A stretch of 64,000 nucleotides of DNA from Dinochytrium kinnereticum (GCA_027604005.1 JADGJT010000069.1:1-64000); one strand, 5' to 3'. Counted from the first letter of the stretch, positions 32,540 to 45,360 are shown. Notes: a model not told the origin generated them from the letters alone. Numbers and translations: made by a program.

Positions 32540-35100
32540 CTAAATCTCGACCCCATCACAACCACCTTTCTGAACGGGCAAAACAACCTCATGCCCCTCA
32601 ACAGACTGAAACACCAACCCAGCACCAAACCCCACCACCACCTCCCCCTCAATGGGATCCAACCAAACCTCCTCCCCATCATCCGGAACCGGCGTCACCT
32701 TCACCCTGCTCGTCATCCTTGTCGTGGTCGTGGTCGTGGTCGTGGTGGTCGTGGTGGTGGCTCTCACAAGATTACTCGACACACCGCCACTCCCATCGCT
32801 GACGGAATCCAATGAACATTTCTTCAGGTGGTCGGTCGTCGATGGGGTCGTTGGCCTTGGGATCGTGGTGGCGGTGGTGGGATCACTCGAAAGCGTTAAA
32901 TCATCTTCATCATCCTCCTCCTCCTCCCCGTCCTGATCCTCCTCATCCTCCCCAATCTCATGCTGCACAGGTGGGACCTTCGCAAACCCCTTGACCGAAA
33001 CCCTGTTCAAGATCTCACCAAGGATCCCAGAGTACTCTGAGAATCGTTGAGGCTCGCGAACGACCAAGGCAAACCCTTCGGAGAGTCTCACGGCGTTGAA
33101 CTCTTTCACAATAAAAGTTGTGGCGAGACGTCGAAGGGGTTCGTATTTGTAGGCGAATGAGAAGAGGAATTCAGAGACGTTTTGGGGTGTCATTTGCGTT
33201 GTCAGGAGGGTTTCGGTCTTTTGGAGGAGAGGGAGGATGTTGTATTTGTCGGCTATTATGTAGAGGAGACCGGTTTCCGTCATTGTTTTGGGGGGATCGA
33301 TTTCGTTTATGTACTGCGTTGAGAAGTGGGGGGGGAGGGGGCGAGGGGGAAGGGGTTTCAAGTTAGTGAGTGGCTGTGTCTCTATGTCTTTCTTTTTCTT
33401 TCTTCTTTTTTTTTTAAGGGGGGGAGGAGGGGGAAAGAAGGAATGGTTTTGGGTGCACGGCGGGGGTTTCTTACGAGAAAGAGAAGCATGTTGTAAAAAG
33501 TCGAGAAAGGAAAGTCCGGGATCTCAATGACAGTAGGGCCATTGGTGGAAGAGCTCTCCGCCCAAGAACGACTGAACATTGCCAAGAAAAAGTCTGAGAG
33601 CTTAAAGAAGGAATTAATTCAAGGTAGAAGCAGATGAGAGCCAGGGAAAAGTGGTAGTACCGCTGATAAGACGCTCTTCTGCGCATAAATGTACCTCCCC
33701 TCCACCAAAAAATGCACATCCGCCACATCGGGGTTCATCAAAAGCGACCTAAACGCCGCAGAATGCTTCCCATCAAATGACGAAGCAGACACAACCACCT
33801 CCCCCCCAACCGACGGTGAAATCGTCGGCTTCATTCCATCGACGGGGTTCGTCTCCATTCTCCGTAAAATCGCCAAAAGCCTTCTGGACTTCCGGACCCT
33901 CGGTCCCGAGAACATGCGTTTAAAGTTATCAGTCGCCATCACCTCGGAAATGTTGTGGATGATGTAGGCGACAAGAAACTCTTGGAGAGAGATGGAACGA
34001 CCTCCAAAGGCGCAGAGAAGCGTGACGGCAATGTCTGCACGAAGAAGACCGTAGAGCTCTCGTCCGCAGTATCGTCGAAGATTGTTCTCGCCGTACATTT
34101 CACTCAAGAGGTAAAGATGGGCGTAGGAGTCCGCGGATCGGTCCAAGACGAATTTCCCGGTGTAGGCAAACGAAAAAAAGGCATATGCGACATCATACGG
34201 AGCGTCTATCAAGATTCCTCCAACAGACTTTGAATGTATCGTGGAAAATCTGGAGAGTTTTTGAGAGACAAAAGAACGTTGGAGGTAGATCTTTTTGTTC
34301 CCGCAGTAAATGGTTAGGTCGTGGAGAAGTTTGTTGTCAAAAAACACTTCAAGGGTGGGGTCCGAAAGCGTTGGGAACGGGGCGACGGGAATAGGAGGGG
34401 CTGAGGTTTTTGGGGCATGTACGGGCTGGCCTTTGCTGTCAAGAAGAGGTTTTGGGGTGATGGTGGGAGAGGTTGGTTTACGGGGCTGGAACTGCATCTC
34501 CACAATCAACGTGTCGTTGGTTAGTTCAAGAAGCCTTGATGACGCTCTGGGAGGAGGGAGGAGGAAGAGAGGGTAAGCAGAGGAGATTTTGAGAGAGCGG
34601 AGATAGCCCCCCCCACACACACACACACCACTTTTGGCTTACTTGAGAGAAAAGAGCCACCATCCTGCCTCATCCTCCATATCACACCAAAGGCCCTCGG
34701 ATGATTGCACCGTATGAAGAGCCACAGGTTCCGGCTACCAAAAGAAAGACCATTTAGATGCAAGCCATGAGTATGCAGATGAATAAATAAAAAGAGGATC
34801 ATTCACCTCTGTAACGATTAGATTAAAGTGTAGGTTGTTCTCCCTGACCCACGACAAGAACTGGGCCTCCGTCTCGGTAGAATCCTTTGCCCAGATGTGA
34901 ACGTAAATGTCAATACGCTGGCCATAGTCCTTAGATGCAGGCCTGAGACCATGCGGGTAGACATTGAGCCCCCACTTGCGACCAAAGATGAGGAAGGGGA
35001 CTGAGCCGTAGGAGATGGTTTGTCCCGGGATGACTGCCGAGAAGGCGGGGATTTCGATCCTGACGGAGCGCTGTGTGTCCGTGAGCTTGATGTGGTTCAT
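32540..35100 (-). CDS. MATH-BTB-BTB domain protein
   Basis: Spliced minus-strand gene. Exon 1 encodes a MATH/TRAF-like fold (RSVRIEIPAFSAVIPGQTIS, GRKWGLNVYPHGLRPAS, GQRIDIYVHIWAKDS). Splicing through TE-PEPVALH completes it with GWWLFSLK and ELTNDTLIVEMQF. BTB domain 1 follows (VFFDNKLLHDLTIYC, YLQRSFVSQKLSRFS, APYDVAYAFFSFAYTGKF), with a BACK-like tail. A second, more diverged BTB (NPDVADVHFLVEGRYIYAQK, then YIIADKYNILPLLQK) is followed by an acidic stretch and poly-Thr. MATH-BTB proteins are usually Cullin-3 substrate adaptors; two BTBs behind one MATH is unusual. I begin at the Met at 35100; an in-frame ATG at 35256 would add 52 Ser/Pro/His-rich residues. Confidence 0.7.
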
Positions 35101-35770
35101 CTGAGTGCGTGCGGATGGATGGATGGATGCGTGTGTGGGTGGGAGGGATGAGGATGGGGATGGGGATGGTGCGGTGGAGTGATGGCCGTGAGTTGAGGTG
35201 AGTGCAGAGGTCAGCACCTTGTCTGCTGTCGGAAGTTGCACAGATTTTTTACGCATCGGCCACCACTTGCGCTTGCATCCCGTGCCCTGCGGTTATCAGG
35301 GGACGCAGGCAGCATAGCGGTATTCGCTGCGCACTCGCAGTAGAGGGAGCCATGCACTCCGCCCTGTCACGGCCTTCCTTCCGGTGGCAGAGGGGGCTCC
35401 CATTCACCCCCCCAGTGACTTGTAGGACGCCCCACGCAGAGCGTGAATCCCCGCCCACCTGCACGCGCACGCAGTGGGGATCGCGCATCGTCATCAGAGC
35501 GGCAGGCATCCCATCCCATGCGGAGAGATGATGCTGGTGAGTTTGAGCAAGAGACGCGTGCAATGCAGAGGCAGAGGCAGCCAGAGGCATCCTTGCAGTT
35601 CAGTTGTTAAAAAATTGTCCGTTTTCTGAACATTCAATTCATTCACTGCTGCACCCAACAGCACCTGCTGCCCATCGCACCCACCGAGAGAGAGGCATTT
35701 ATTTATTGGTTTGCAGCGGAGAGACGCTGAAAGAGGAGAGAGAGTGAGGGAGAGAGAGAGAGAGGCAGCA
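35101..35770. other. Divergent intergenic region between MATH-BTB and GlyRS
   Basis: Contains a GGAT repeat near 35115-35127 and a (GA)n run at about 35735-35763, just upstream of the GlyRS leader. Bidirectional promoter function is inferred from position. Confidence 0.45.
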
Positions 35771-35948
35771 ATGATGCGTTGCCCCCACCACCTCTTCCGC
35801 TGCACCACCACGCTCAAACTCAAACTCAACCCCCTCCGCCCCCGCACCAACCAACCCCCGCCGTCCTCCCTCCCCCGCATCCCCTCCTCGCCCTTCTCAA
35901 CGATCCTCATCGCCACTGCCAGGAGGCCGTTGGGCTTTGAAGCATCAG
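35771..35948 (+). CDS. Alternative first exon: mitochondrial presequence for glycyl-tRNA synthetase
   Basis: Starting MMRCPHHLFRC, 59 complete codons rich in Arg, Ser, Thr, Pro and Leu and nearly free of acidic residues (KLKLNPLRPRTNQPP, ILIATARRPLGF) end in a GTGAAT donor at 35949. Splicing to the CAG acceptor at 36089 (or the one six bases earlier at 36083) keeps frame directly into the ATG of the cytosolic enzyme at 36095, adding two or four small residues. This looks like the leader of a mitochondrial isoform. An in-frame ATG at 35711 would add a further Arg/Glu-rich stretch that is less leader-like. Confidence 0.6.
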
Positions 35949-36094
35949 GTGAATAAAAGCAGAGCCAATTCAATTTTTTCTACAGCAAAGCAGACAGAAC
36001 TCACCAAAAGCGAAAAGAAAAGAAAGAAAAAAAAGTGATTCACCGCTGCCCCCTCACCACCTCATCATCAACAACGACACCAGCTGCAGCGGCA

Positions 36095-39000
36095 ATGACC
36101 GACTCCTTCAAAGACCTGGGCGACGATGCCCTCGCGGCAGAGATCACAAAGCAGGGCGACGTGATCAAGGGCCTCAAGGGCCACAAGGCTGCAAAGGCCG
36201 ACATCCAGCCGCATGTTGAGCGGCTGGTCGCGCTCAAGGCGGAGATGGCCACCAGGCTGGAGTCGAAAAAGGATAAGAACAAGTTTGATAGGACCGTTCT
36301 TGAGGGCTTGCTGCTGAAGAGGTTCTTTTATTCACCGTCCTTTGCGATTTATGGAGGTACTTACTTGTCTGTGACTTGTCTTTTTGGTTGGGAGTTTATT
36401 GGGGGATCAGGGTGGGAGGAGGCGCAGGGAGGCTAAGGATGGCCAGATGAAAGCATGTAGAGGGTGCAGGCTGCTCTCTGGCTGTCGAGTGGTTTGCGGG
36501 TTTATTGTGTGTTCGTTTGTTATTCTGCAGGTGCATTTCCCTGATGCTCGCTGTCTTTTCCCCATCTCATCCCACAGGCGTCGCCGGTCTCTTTGATTAT
36601 GGTCCCCCTGGTACAGCCCTCATGAACAACATGATCTCTCTCTGGCGCCGCCACTTTGTTCTCGAAGAAGATATGCTTGAAATAGAGTGCACCAACCTCA
36701 CCCCTGAAGCTGTCTTCAAGACCTCTGGGCACGTTGAGCGTTTTGCCGATTACATGGTTCGCGATGCCAAAACTGGCGAGATCTTCCGTGCCGATCATCT
36801 TGTTAAGCAGGTGTTGAAAGCACGATTGGAGACGGATGAGGAGTTAAAGGCTGGAACGTTTGATAAGAAGAAGGTGCCAAAGGGGAAGCCAATGCCCACT
36901 CAACTTGCTCCGGAGCTTAAGAGTGAATATGAGCTGGTTTTGGAATCGGTATGGGTGTTTCTTTCCCTAGGCCCTTTTTTTGTGAAAAGAAACTCTTGCT
37001 AATCATGACCACAGCTCGACAACTATCAAGGCGACGACCTTTGGAAGCTCATGCAGAAGCTTGAGATTAAAGCTCCTGAGACCGGCAACGATATTACTGA
37101 GCCCAAGCTGTTCAACCTCATGTTCGACACTCAGATTGGTCCTACTGGCCAGTTCCGTGGCTTCCTTCGCCCCGAGACTGCCCAGGGTCACTTTTTGAAC
37201 TTTAAGCGTCTTTTGGAGTTCAACGTTGACAGCATGCCTTTTGCTTCGGCTTCCATTGGAAAGTCGTTCAGGAATGAGATTTCTCCGCGGCAAGGGTTGC
37301 TTCGTGTGAGGTGAGCGATTGATTTTTTTTTCCTTTTTTTTTCCATCTTTTGGTGCCATCTTTGGTTATTTGGTTATTAAATCGTGGTTTTGGGGTGCCT
37401 AATCTTGGCCTTTTTTTTTTTTTTAGAGAGTTTACTATGGCTGAGATTGAGCATTACGTGGACCCTTTAAATAAGAACCACCCAAGGTTCGCAGAGGTGA
37501 AGGATATCGTCCTTCCGCTTTACACTGCCAAGGATCAATTGGTTGGGTCTGGTGTTATTGAGATTTCTGTCGGCGAGGCTGTTAAGACGGTAAGGAGCCG
37601 GTGAAATCCTTTTTTCTCGTTCTGTTTTTAGCTTAGAGTGGGGGCACCTTTTTTAATGTTGTTTCTTTTTGTTGTCGTTGTTACTTTTTGGATTTTTTCG
37701 ATTTAGGGCGTTATCAACAACGAGACTCTTGGATACTTTGTCGCCAGAATTTACCTCTTCCTAATTAAGCTTGGTGTGAAGAGGGACCGATTACGTTTCA
37801 GGCAACACATGGCCAACGAGATGGCTCACTACGCTTGCGACTGCGTAAGTCTTTTACGAGCAATCTTGCCCGATTATGTGTTCTAACTCCATCCATCCTT
37901 AGTGGGACGCTGAAATTAATTGCAGCTACGGCTGGATTGAATGTGTGGGCTGTGCTGACCGCTCCGCCTACGACCTGACGGCTCACTCCAAAGCGACCAA
38001 GGAAAAGCTTGTCGTTCGAGAACCCCTTGAAACCCCCATAATCAAGGACCACCTTGTGCTTGAATTGAATAAGGCGAAGATTGGGCCTGTGTTCCGTGGG
38101 GACGCTAAAACTGTGTATGCTTACTTTGATTCGTTGAAGGAGGAGGACGGTGGGGAGGATGATTGGGATGAGACGAAGCTTGAGGGGTTGAAGAGTGCGC
38201 TTGAGAATGGGGGCGGGAAGACGGAGGTTGTTGGGGGGGATGGGAAGACCTATGTTCTTACGGAGGCGATGGTGTCGATTTTCAGGAGGACGGATAAGAT
38301 TAACAGTGAGTTTTTTTTGTTGGTTTTTGTTTTTGTTTTTTTTTTATGTGATGGACTGGTTGATGTGTCCAGTGTTTCGTTTATAAGCTCCTCTTCTCGC
38401 CACACTCATTCTCTTTTGTTATTTTCTAACTTTTTTTGCTTCCTAGTCCGTGAATACACCCCGAACGTCATCGAACCCTCATTCGGTCTCGGCCGTATCA
38501 TGTACTGCCTCCTCGAACACTCCTTCTGGACGCGTGACCTCGGCAATGAGACCGATGAGAACCGTCACGTTCTTTCCTTCCCTCCCCAAGTTGCCCCCAT
38601 CAAGACCTTGATTCTTCCCATCTCCAACAATGGTGATTTCCAACCCTTCTTGAAGGAGATTGCGGATCGGTTGAGGAACAATGGGGTTAGCACGCGTGTT
38701 GATGCAAGCTCTACTAGTATTGGGAAGAGGTATGCTAGGAATGATGAACTTGGGACGCCTTTTGCGGTTACGGTTGATTTCCAGACGGTTGCGGATAAGA
38801 CTGTTACCCTTAGGGAGAGGGATTCGTTGAAGCAGATTAGGGAGTCGGTGAGTGGCTTTTCTTGTCTTTGTTGTTGGTGTTGTTTTTTTTGATATTGGGG
38901 AAGTTTTCGTGTGAGGGATTTGGGACGTTTCCATTCTTGCTTTCCTGTTTTTTTTTTTCTAATCTTATCTTGCTGTTGCTGCCTTTGTTATTTATTTATT

Positions 39001-39217
39001 TTTTTCCCCATAAAGATCCCCACCATTGTTGGTATTGTTAGCGACCTTGTTGCGGAGACCACTACCTGGGAAGCTGTCATGGCAAAGTACCCCGAGTTCA
39101 AGGGTCAGGTAAGAGCAAATGGCGGTTTCTTTCCCGTCTCCCACCACCACACGTTTTTCGATCTTTTCTCTCCCTTCCTCACCTCCTCAGCCACTTACCT
39201 CGAACGCTTTTTGTTGA
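36095..39217 (+). CDS. GARS1: Glycyl-tRNA synthetase with N-terminal WHEP domain
   Basis: Class II synthetase that charges tRNA-Gly. From [11 protein letters not shown] the first about 60 residues are a WHEP helix-turn-helix ([20 protein letters not shown]), as in animal GARS and absent from yeast GRS1. Then come [40 protein letters not shown] (motif 1), [28 protein letters not shown] and [38 protein letters not shown] (motif 2), [19 protein letters not shown] (motif 3), and the anticodon-binding domain ([39 protein letters not shown]). Introns are GT-AG; the last exon ends QPLTSNAFC. Without the upstream exon this is the cytosolic form, with it a mitochondrial one, as expected for a single-copy dual-targeted enzyme. 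Confidence 0.95.
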
Positions 39218-39466
39218 AAATAGGAACTGTAAACAGGAATTTTTCTTTTTTTGGGATTTGGAGAACGACTTTTTTGATTGGGACGACATCCTACCCCACA
39301 CCACCACCACCACCACCACCATCGTCATCAGTACTGAAGAAAACAGGCCAGCCTTTTAAGTTTTAATAAAGTAAATAAGAAAAAAAAAAGGAGGTTATAA
39401 GCCCTTCAAACACTTTGCTTCTTCTTGCGAATTTCCTTTATTCTCCTCACCATCATCATCATCGTC

Positions 39467-40532
<1,066 letters not shown>

Positions 40533-40784
40533 TTCAGTGGACCCCCGTTCACCCATGTATCCATCGATCGACGCATGCGTTCGTTCCTTCAATCGCCCAT
40601 CCATCCATCCATCCATCATGCATCCTGTTGCGGTCGCTGCCTCTGCTGGGTGGCCATCCCATCCCATCCCATCCCATCCGTTCTGTCTGCCTGTGTGCGC
40701 TGTTCGTTGTCGCCCTCCATTAATCCCAACCAAAAATAACAATCAAATATACCCATCACCATCCGGTGCAACCTGACAATCACG

Positions 40785-42225
40785 ATGCTGGCAAACAACA
40801 AGAAGCGGCTGTCGGATGTCGAGAGGCTGGAGATGGAGAACAGGAAGATGGAGGACCGTCTGCAGTCGCTCAGGGACTACCTGGCGATCCAGAAGGAGAA
40901 GAGGGGGTACGCTTTCCTCCGCTTGATCGCTTGCTGATGCGTCGTCGAAATAAAAGGGAGTCAGAGTCCGTGTGGAAGGCCGGGAGGCTGCAGAGGGGGT
41001 CGTTGGGGAACTACGCGGGAGATGTGCTGGCAAAGAGGGGGGTGAAGGTTTGGGGTGGCAGTTGGAAAGGGAGATTATTCACCTTCTTCTCTCCCCCCCC
41101 CCTTTTTTTTTTTTTTCGTCACTGTAGAAGGCTTCTTTCAAAGGTGTTGCGGGGGAAGGTGATCCTTTGTCAGCTGTTTTGGACACGTTGAAACTAAGCC
41201 GTTGTTAAAGCTCAGAGCATTGAAGATGCAATGCGATCAGCACTTCCAAAAGACCCTTCCACCATCACATCCGTAACCACAGCAAAGCAACCCGTCCCAC
41301 CTCCACCTAAGCCGCCCCTCCATGCTCCCACAGCTCCTCCAGGTCCTCCACCGCGAAAGTTGGTGAGTCCGTGCCCACCCAGAACCCTTAATGCCCCTCC
41401 ATCGTTCCTTTTAACTTTTGGCTGATCCCCACGTCTAAGTGGAGAGTCCCTACGGCCATTTCCGAACCCAAAGTTGAGGAATTGGAAGTCGACAAGAAGG
41501 CAGAGGAGGAGGAGAACAAAGGGAGGGAAGATCAGTCGCTTCTTTCGGGATCTTTTGATGAGGAAGAGTCTAGGAGGTTGTTTTTGCAGGCGCTTGCTGC
41601 TTGGAGGCAGAAACCGGGGGATGATGGAGATGCGTGTTTGGAGGAGAGAGGATCCAGTGGGGGTGAGAAAGACGCGCAAGGTATGTTGTTGCAAGGATGT
41701 TGAGTTCCTACCCAGCCTGATTATCGAGTTGTCTCCGGCGTAATTCGGGGCTACCTGTTTGCCTTTTAAACACTAATCATCCCACCCACCCATTCTTCAC
41801 CAGCATCCACGTCCACCCACCTTAGTTTCACCCTCCGCAACAGCACCCCAGACTCGATCTGTTCTGCAGCCATCGATGCCATGTCGTTTGATCCTCTTTC
41901 CGACGGGTCGGGATTGTCTTACTTTGATCGGTTGCTTCTCAAGCGGTATCGGGATGTCAAGCCGGTTGAAGAGGATTTGCAGCCGCGTATTGTTGAGATC
42001 GCGAGGGGTGGTTGCGCGAAAGAAAAGGAGGAGGAGGAGGAGGAGGAGGAGGAGGTTGATGTGAGGCCTTTGGTTATGCCTCTATCTTTTGGGACGGGTG
42101 GGGAGGTTGGGGTCGGGAGTCAAGGCAGGAGGAGGGAGGTTGTTGAGATTTTTGTTGAGGATTTTGTGGAGGGGGAGGAGGCGGATGAGGAGTGCAGGGC
42201 TGAATGCCGAGTTGAGGAGCCTTAG
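40785..42225 (+). CDS. Coiled-coil protein, tentatively ZBBX-like
   Basis: Exons give MLANNKKRLSDVERLEMENR, a charged coiled coil (KMEDRLQSLRDYLAIQKEKR), SESVWKAGRLQRGSLGNYAG, then KASFKGVAGEGDPLSAVLD, a proline-rich segment (QPVPPPPKPPLHAP), an acidic helix with SRRLFLQALAAWRQ, and a C-terminal part with a Glu run. The combination of an N-terminal coiled coil, a SxWKxGR motif and an ALxxWR helix recalls ZBBX (zinc finger B-box 1), a cilium-associated protein, but I see no B-box zinc finger. Intron positions in the middle are approximate. I am fairly sure it is a gene, less sure of the family. Confidence 0.45.
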
Positions 42226-42538
42226 TTAAGTTGTAGGCATTCATGATAGGGACCTTAAATAATGTGGAAGTTAGGGATCTCAACTAATTGTAAAAAGACC
42301 TTGTTTAAAGCATAATAATTAAAGTTTCTGATGCCTTTGATTTTTCTCTGGCGATTAATAGTGTCTATGTGAACACTTTTTTTTTTTCTTGAGTGAAACG
42401 AAATCAACCCATCAAGCCTAATACGAAGCGCTCCTCTTTGATGTCAAACCTCAGGCCGATCGTCAACCCAATTTTTAAAAGGCCACAATGGCGTGAACCA
42501 CGCATACATCATCGCGCATTTGTTTGTGATGACCCTCA
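42226..42538. other. Convergent intergenic region
   Basis: About 310 bp of AT-rich sequence between the stops of the coiled-coil gene (+) and EndoG (-). No gene seen. Confidence 0.55.
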
Positions 42539-43860
42539 TCATCCCTCCACCTCTAAAGCTTCCTTCAACTTAAACTTAAACGCCAAGACCGTCCCACAAT
42601 TTGCAATAGAGCAAAGAGGAAGAACATGTTTCCTGTCGACTCCAGTAAAAAACGACAAACCAGAACTTCGTTCAATCGCTGAAAAGAAAAGAAAGGTTTC
42701 GATTGTTAACTGTTCCTTCTTTTGCATGTTTAATGTTAATGAAGAAAACCAACCAACCTTCTACTGGAGTCAGAAACGTATGAACTAGTGCATCTTTTTG
42801 GGATTCTTGGTTGGGGAGGACGAAACCGTCCATATAGTGTTTGCCTGATTTGAGTCCCAGTATCACTGAGGAAGCAAAATTAAGCAGGTTTGTTGGGTAC
42901 AAACAGCTCGACGGGGTTACCTTTATAAAAGTGGGTAGGAACGGCAGTTGCCTTTTCTCCGGTGCCTATCACCTCATAACGGATGTAATATTTTCCTGGT
43001 AAAGCGTTAAGTACTCATAAGAGGCGGGGGGGCTTAAAATGAACAAACCATCGTCCTCGAGCTTTGGAAGGTAAAGAGGGCCCGTGATGACGTACACGTC
43101 ATCCATGACATTAACGAGCCCCCTCGCAAATCTTTCAAAGCTGGCCCAGAGCCCTCGATTGAAATTTGCAACCTGAGGGCTGATATTGGTCACTTTAAAA
43201 AAGCCGCAAGAATTAATATATTAGCCATGAAAAAAGGATATAAGAAATCCCGCCCATTCTTAAAACTCAACTCAAAAACGTTTCATTGACAGCCTCTTGA
43301 GACATCACAACGTCAGCAGCAGGAACCAGATGTCCACGATCATACCCCGTCCCAACGTAGTCTGATGGCCGACTCCGAAAGAGTTTGGGGATGCTAAAAT
43401 CCTCTTTGAAGTGAGACTTTTGACGGTCTGGTACTTCATCGGTTGGTGGCTTGGTGAGGGAGTCTTTGCTGAGCTTTTCAGCGACCTTCCCCACCCCAAA
43501 AGGAAAAAAAACAAGATTAAAAAAGTAGAGGCGGGTTAGAACAAGTCTTAATGTGAACAGCTAAAGACTGTTACCTACCCAAGCAGCATTCCGCGTTCTA
43601 CGATCATAAGCCCCCACATACGCGTGTCGAATCAGCTTATCCGCCACGGGTCCAGGAATTCCCATCCTCAGCAAATCCTTAGCAACCTCGGGCGGCGTAA
43701 CCCCTTCAACCGGTACCCCCTGTTTTCTCTTCACCTCCAGCCCTTCCATGTGAACTCTATCCATTTCCCCTTTCTTGGACTGATGCCACACCCATTGGGA
43801 GATCAACGCGGCGCTGAGGCCACCGCAAAATGCAAACTTGCTGGCTGCTGAAATTGTCAT
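42539..43860 (-). CDS. NUC1: Mitochondrial DNA/RNA non-specific endonuclease (EndoG/NUC1)
   Basis: Starts MTISAASKFAFCGGLSAALI, a membrane-anchor/mitochondrial leader as in yeast Nuc1. The beta-beta-alpha-metal nuclease domain follows: AYDRRTRNAAW, HFKEDFSIPKLFRSRPSDYV, then the active-site GYDRGHLVPAAD (DRGH histidine), NISPQVANFNRGLWASFE (metal-binding Asn) and VYVITGPLYLPK. Splicing continues with GKYYIRYEVIGTG, AVPTHFYKVILG, GFVLPN and a C-terminus VEAIERSSGLSFFTG, matching the family's LEAVER..GL.FF end. In family members the nuclease sits in the mitochondrial intermembrane space and acts in mtDNA turnover and cell death. Its ATG overlaps the ATG of the divergent MECR gene. Confidence 0.9.
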
Positions 43861-45360
43861 GATGTTGAGAAGAGAGGTTGGCAGAGCTATTACCTTTTTG
43901 AAGGTTGGATTGCCCGAGGAGGTTTTAGAGTATGTGGACCTTGTTGTTTTTTTAAGTTTGGACGATGATACTGGAAATGCTTACTTATTTAATGTGTTGT
44001 TTGTATCATTTGGTAAGAGTTCGGACGGTCCCGTTGAAGAGTTGGACGTCAAGGTCAGTTCATATCAAGTTTGTAGCGTCGCCCATCAACCCTGCTGATG
44101 TGAATCAGATTCAAGGTTTGTTTTCCGTTTAACCTTCTATGATGCCCTGATTATGATCCGGGTTTTCTTATCGTTCTTTATTTTTTTAGGAACGTACCCT
44201 GTAAAGCCCAAGTTCTCCGAAGACTATGGAGCTGTAGGTGGTAACGAGGGGATTGCGAAAGTGGTAGAGGTTGGTAGTGATGTGAAGGGATTTTCGAGGG
44301 GGGATTTCGTTGTTCCAAAGGGTTCTGCGTTTGGTAGGAGGCTTTTCCTTCTTCATTTTGAAGTGTGAAGGGGTTTTTTCTAATTTCGCGTGAAGGAACC
44401 TGGAGAGATGTCGCAAATGTGGAGGAACATGAGATTTTGAAGGTTAATGCCGAAGGTGTTTCGACTGTGACGGCTGGGACGGTCACGGTTAACCCCTGCA
44501 CAGGTTATTTCTCATTACATTTCCAATAAGCCTGCTGATCTGTGTACGTAAACCATAAAGCCTTTAGAATGCTTAAGGATTTCCAGACCCTTAAGCCAGG
44601 TTAGTTCCTCTATTTTCCAAAAGCAACATGGATAGATGATGAACACCTTTTTTTGTCGTTTTATAAAAAATATATTAAAAAAAAAATAGGCGACGTCGTC
44701 CTTCAGAATGGTGCCAACTCCGCCGTGGGCCAGGCTGTCATCCAAATAGCGCGGGCATGGGGACTCAAAACCGTCAACATTGTTCGTGATCGACCAGACT
44801 TTAAGGACCTTGAAAGAGACCTGAAATCTCTTGGAGCTGACATGGTGATCCCTGAAGAAGGATTGAGGAAGGCTGAGAAGGATATTATTTCATTGAGTGG
44901 AAAGGCCCCGCTTTTAGGACTTAACTGCGTGGGCGGGAAGTCTGCGACGAATGTGGCTAGACAATTAGGGTTAGATTTTTTTTGTTCCTACCGTGACTTA
45001 TAAACCACACACTCTCCAGCATTTACTAACTATACACAAAATAACAGGGAAGGCGGTACCCTCGTCACTTACGGCGGCATGTCTAAAGAACCCGTCACCC
45101 TCCCAACCTCGCTTTTCATCTTTAAGGATATACAGTCTCGTGGTTTCTGGATGACGCGGTGGTACGCAAACAACAGCGACGAGGAGCGGCGCAATATGAC
45201 CGATGCAATCTTGGGTCTTGCCCGGGAGGGCAGGTTTCGAGAGCCTTGGCACCAGAAGATTCGGTGGCTTGAGGATGAGGGGAGGGCGACGGAGGTTGTC
45301 AGAGACGCCGTGAAGAGGACTCTTGGCGGACGTGTTGCGAAGATGATTCTTGTGGAGTGA
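43859..45360 (+). CDS. ETR1: Mitochondrial trans-2-enoyl-ACP/CoA reductase (MECR/Etr1)
   Basis: Medium-chain dehydrogenase/reductase that completes each cycle of mitochondrial fatty-acid synthesis using NADPH. From MMLRREVGRAITFLKVGLPE, removal of intron 43930-44017 gives a frame reading through SVHIKFVASPINPADVNQIQ, then GTYPVKP (the Tyr is in the family's active-site QGxYP motif), AVGGNEGIAKVVEVGSDVKG, the NADPH-binding QNGANSAVGQAVIQIARAWG, VNIVRDRPD, LNCVGGKSA, GGTLVTYGGMSKEPV and FKDIQSRGFW. The N-terminus carries almost no targeting sequence before the catalytic fold. An upstream exon antisense to EndoG is possible, or the leader is very short. The stop is at 45358-45360. Confidence 0.92.

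Noticed and set aside
42393..42788. Plus-strand ORF of 131 codons
   Set aside because: It lies antisense to the last exons of EndoG, whose splices reproduce the conserved family C-terminus.
44050..44065. A possible 16-nt intron in MECR between VEELDVK and FVASPINP
   Set aside because: Choosing the acceptor at 44017 for intron 1 puts the exon in the frame ...SVHIKFVASPINP, which aligns with the family and needs no further intron.
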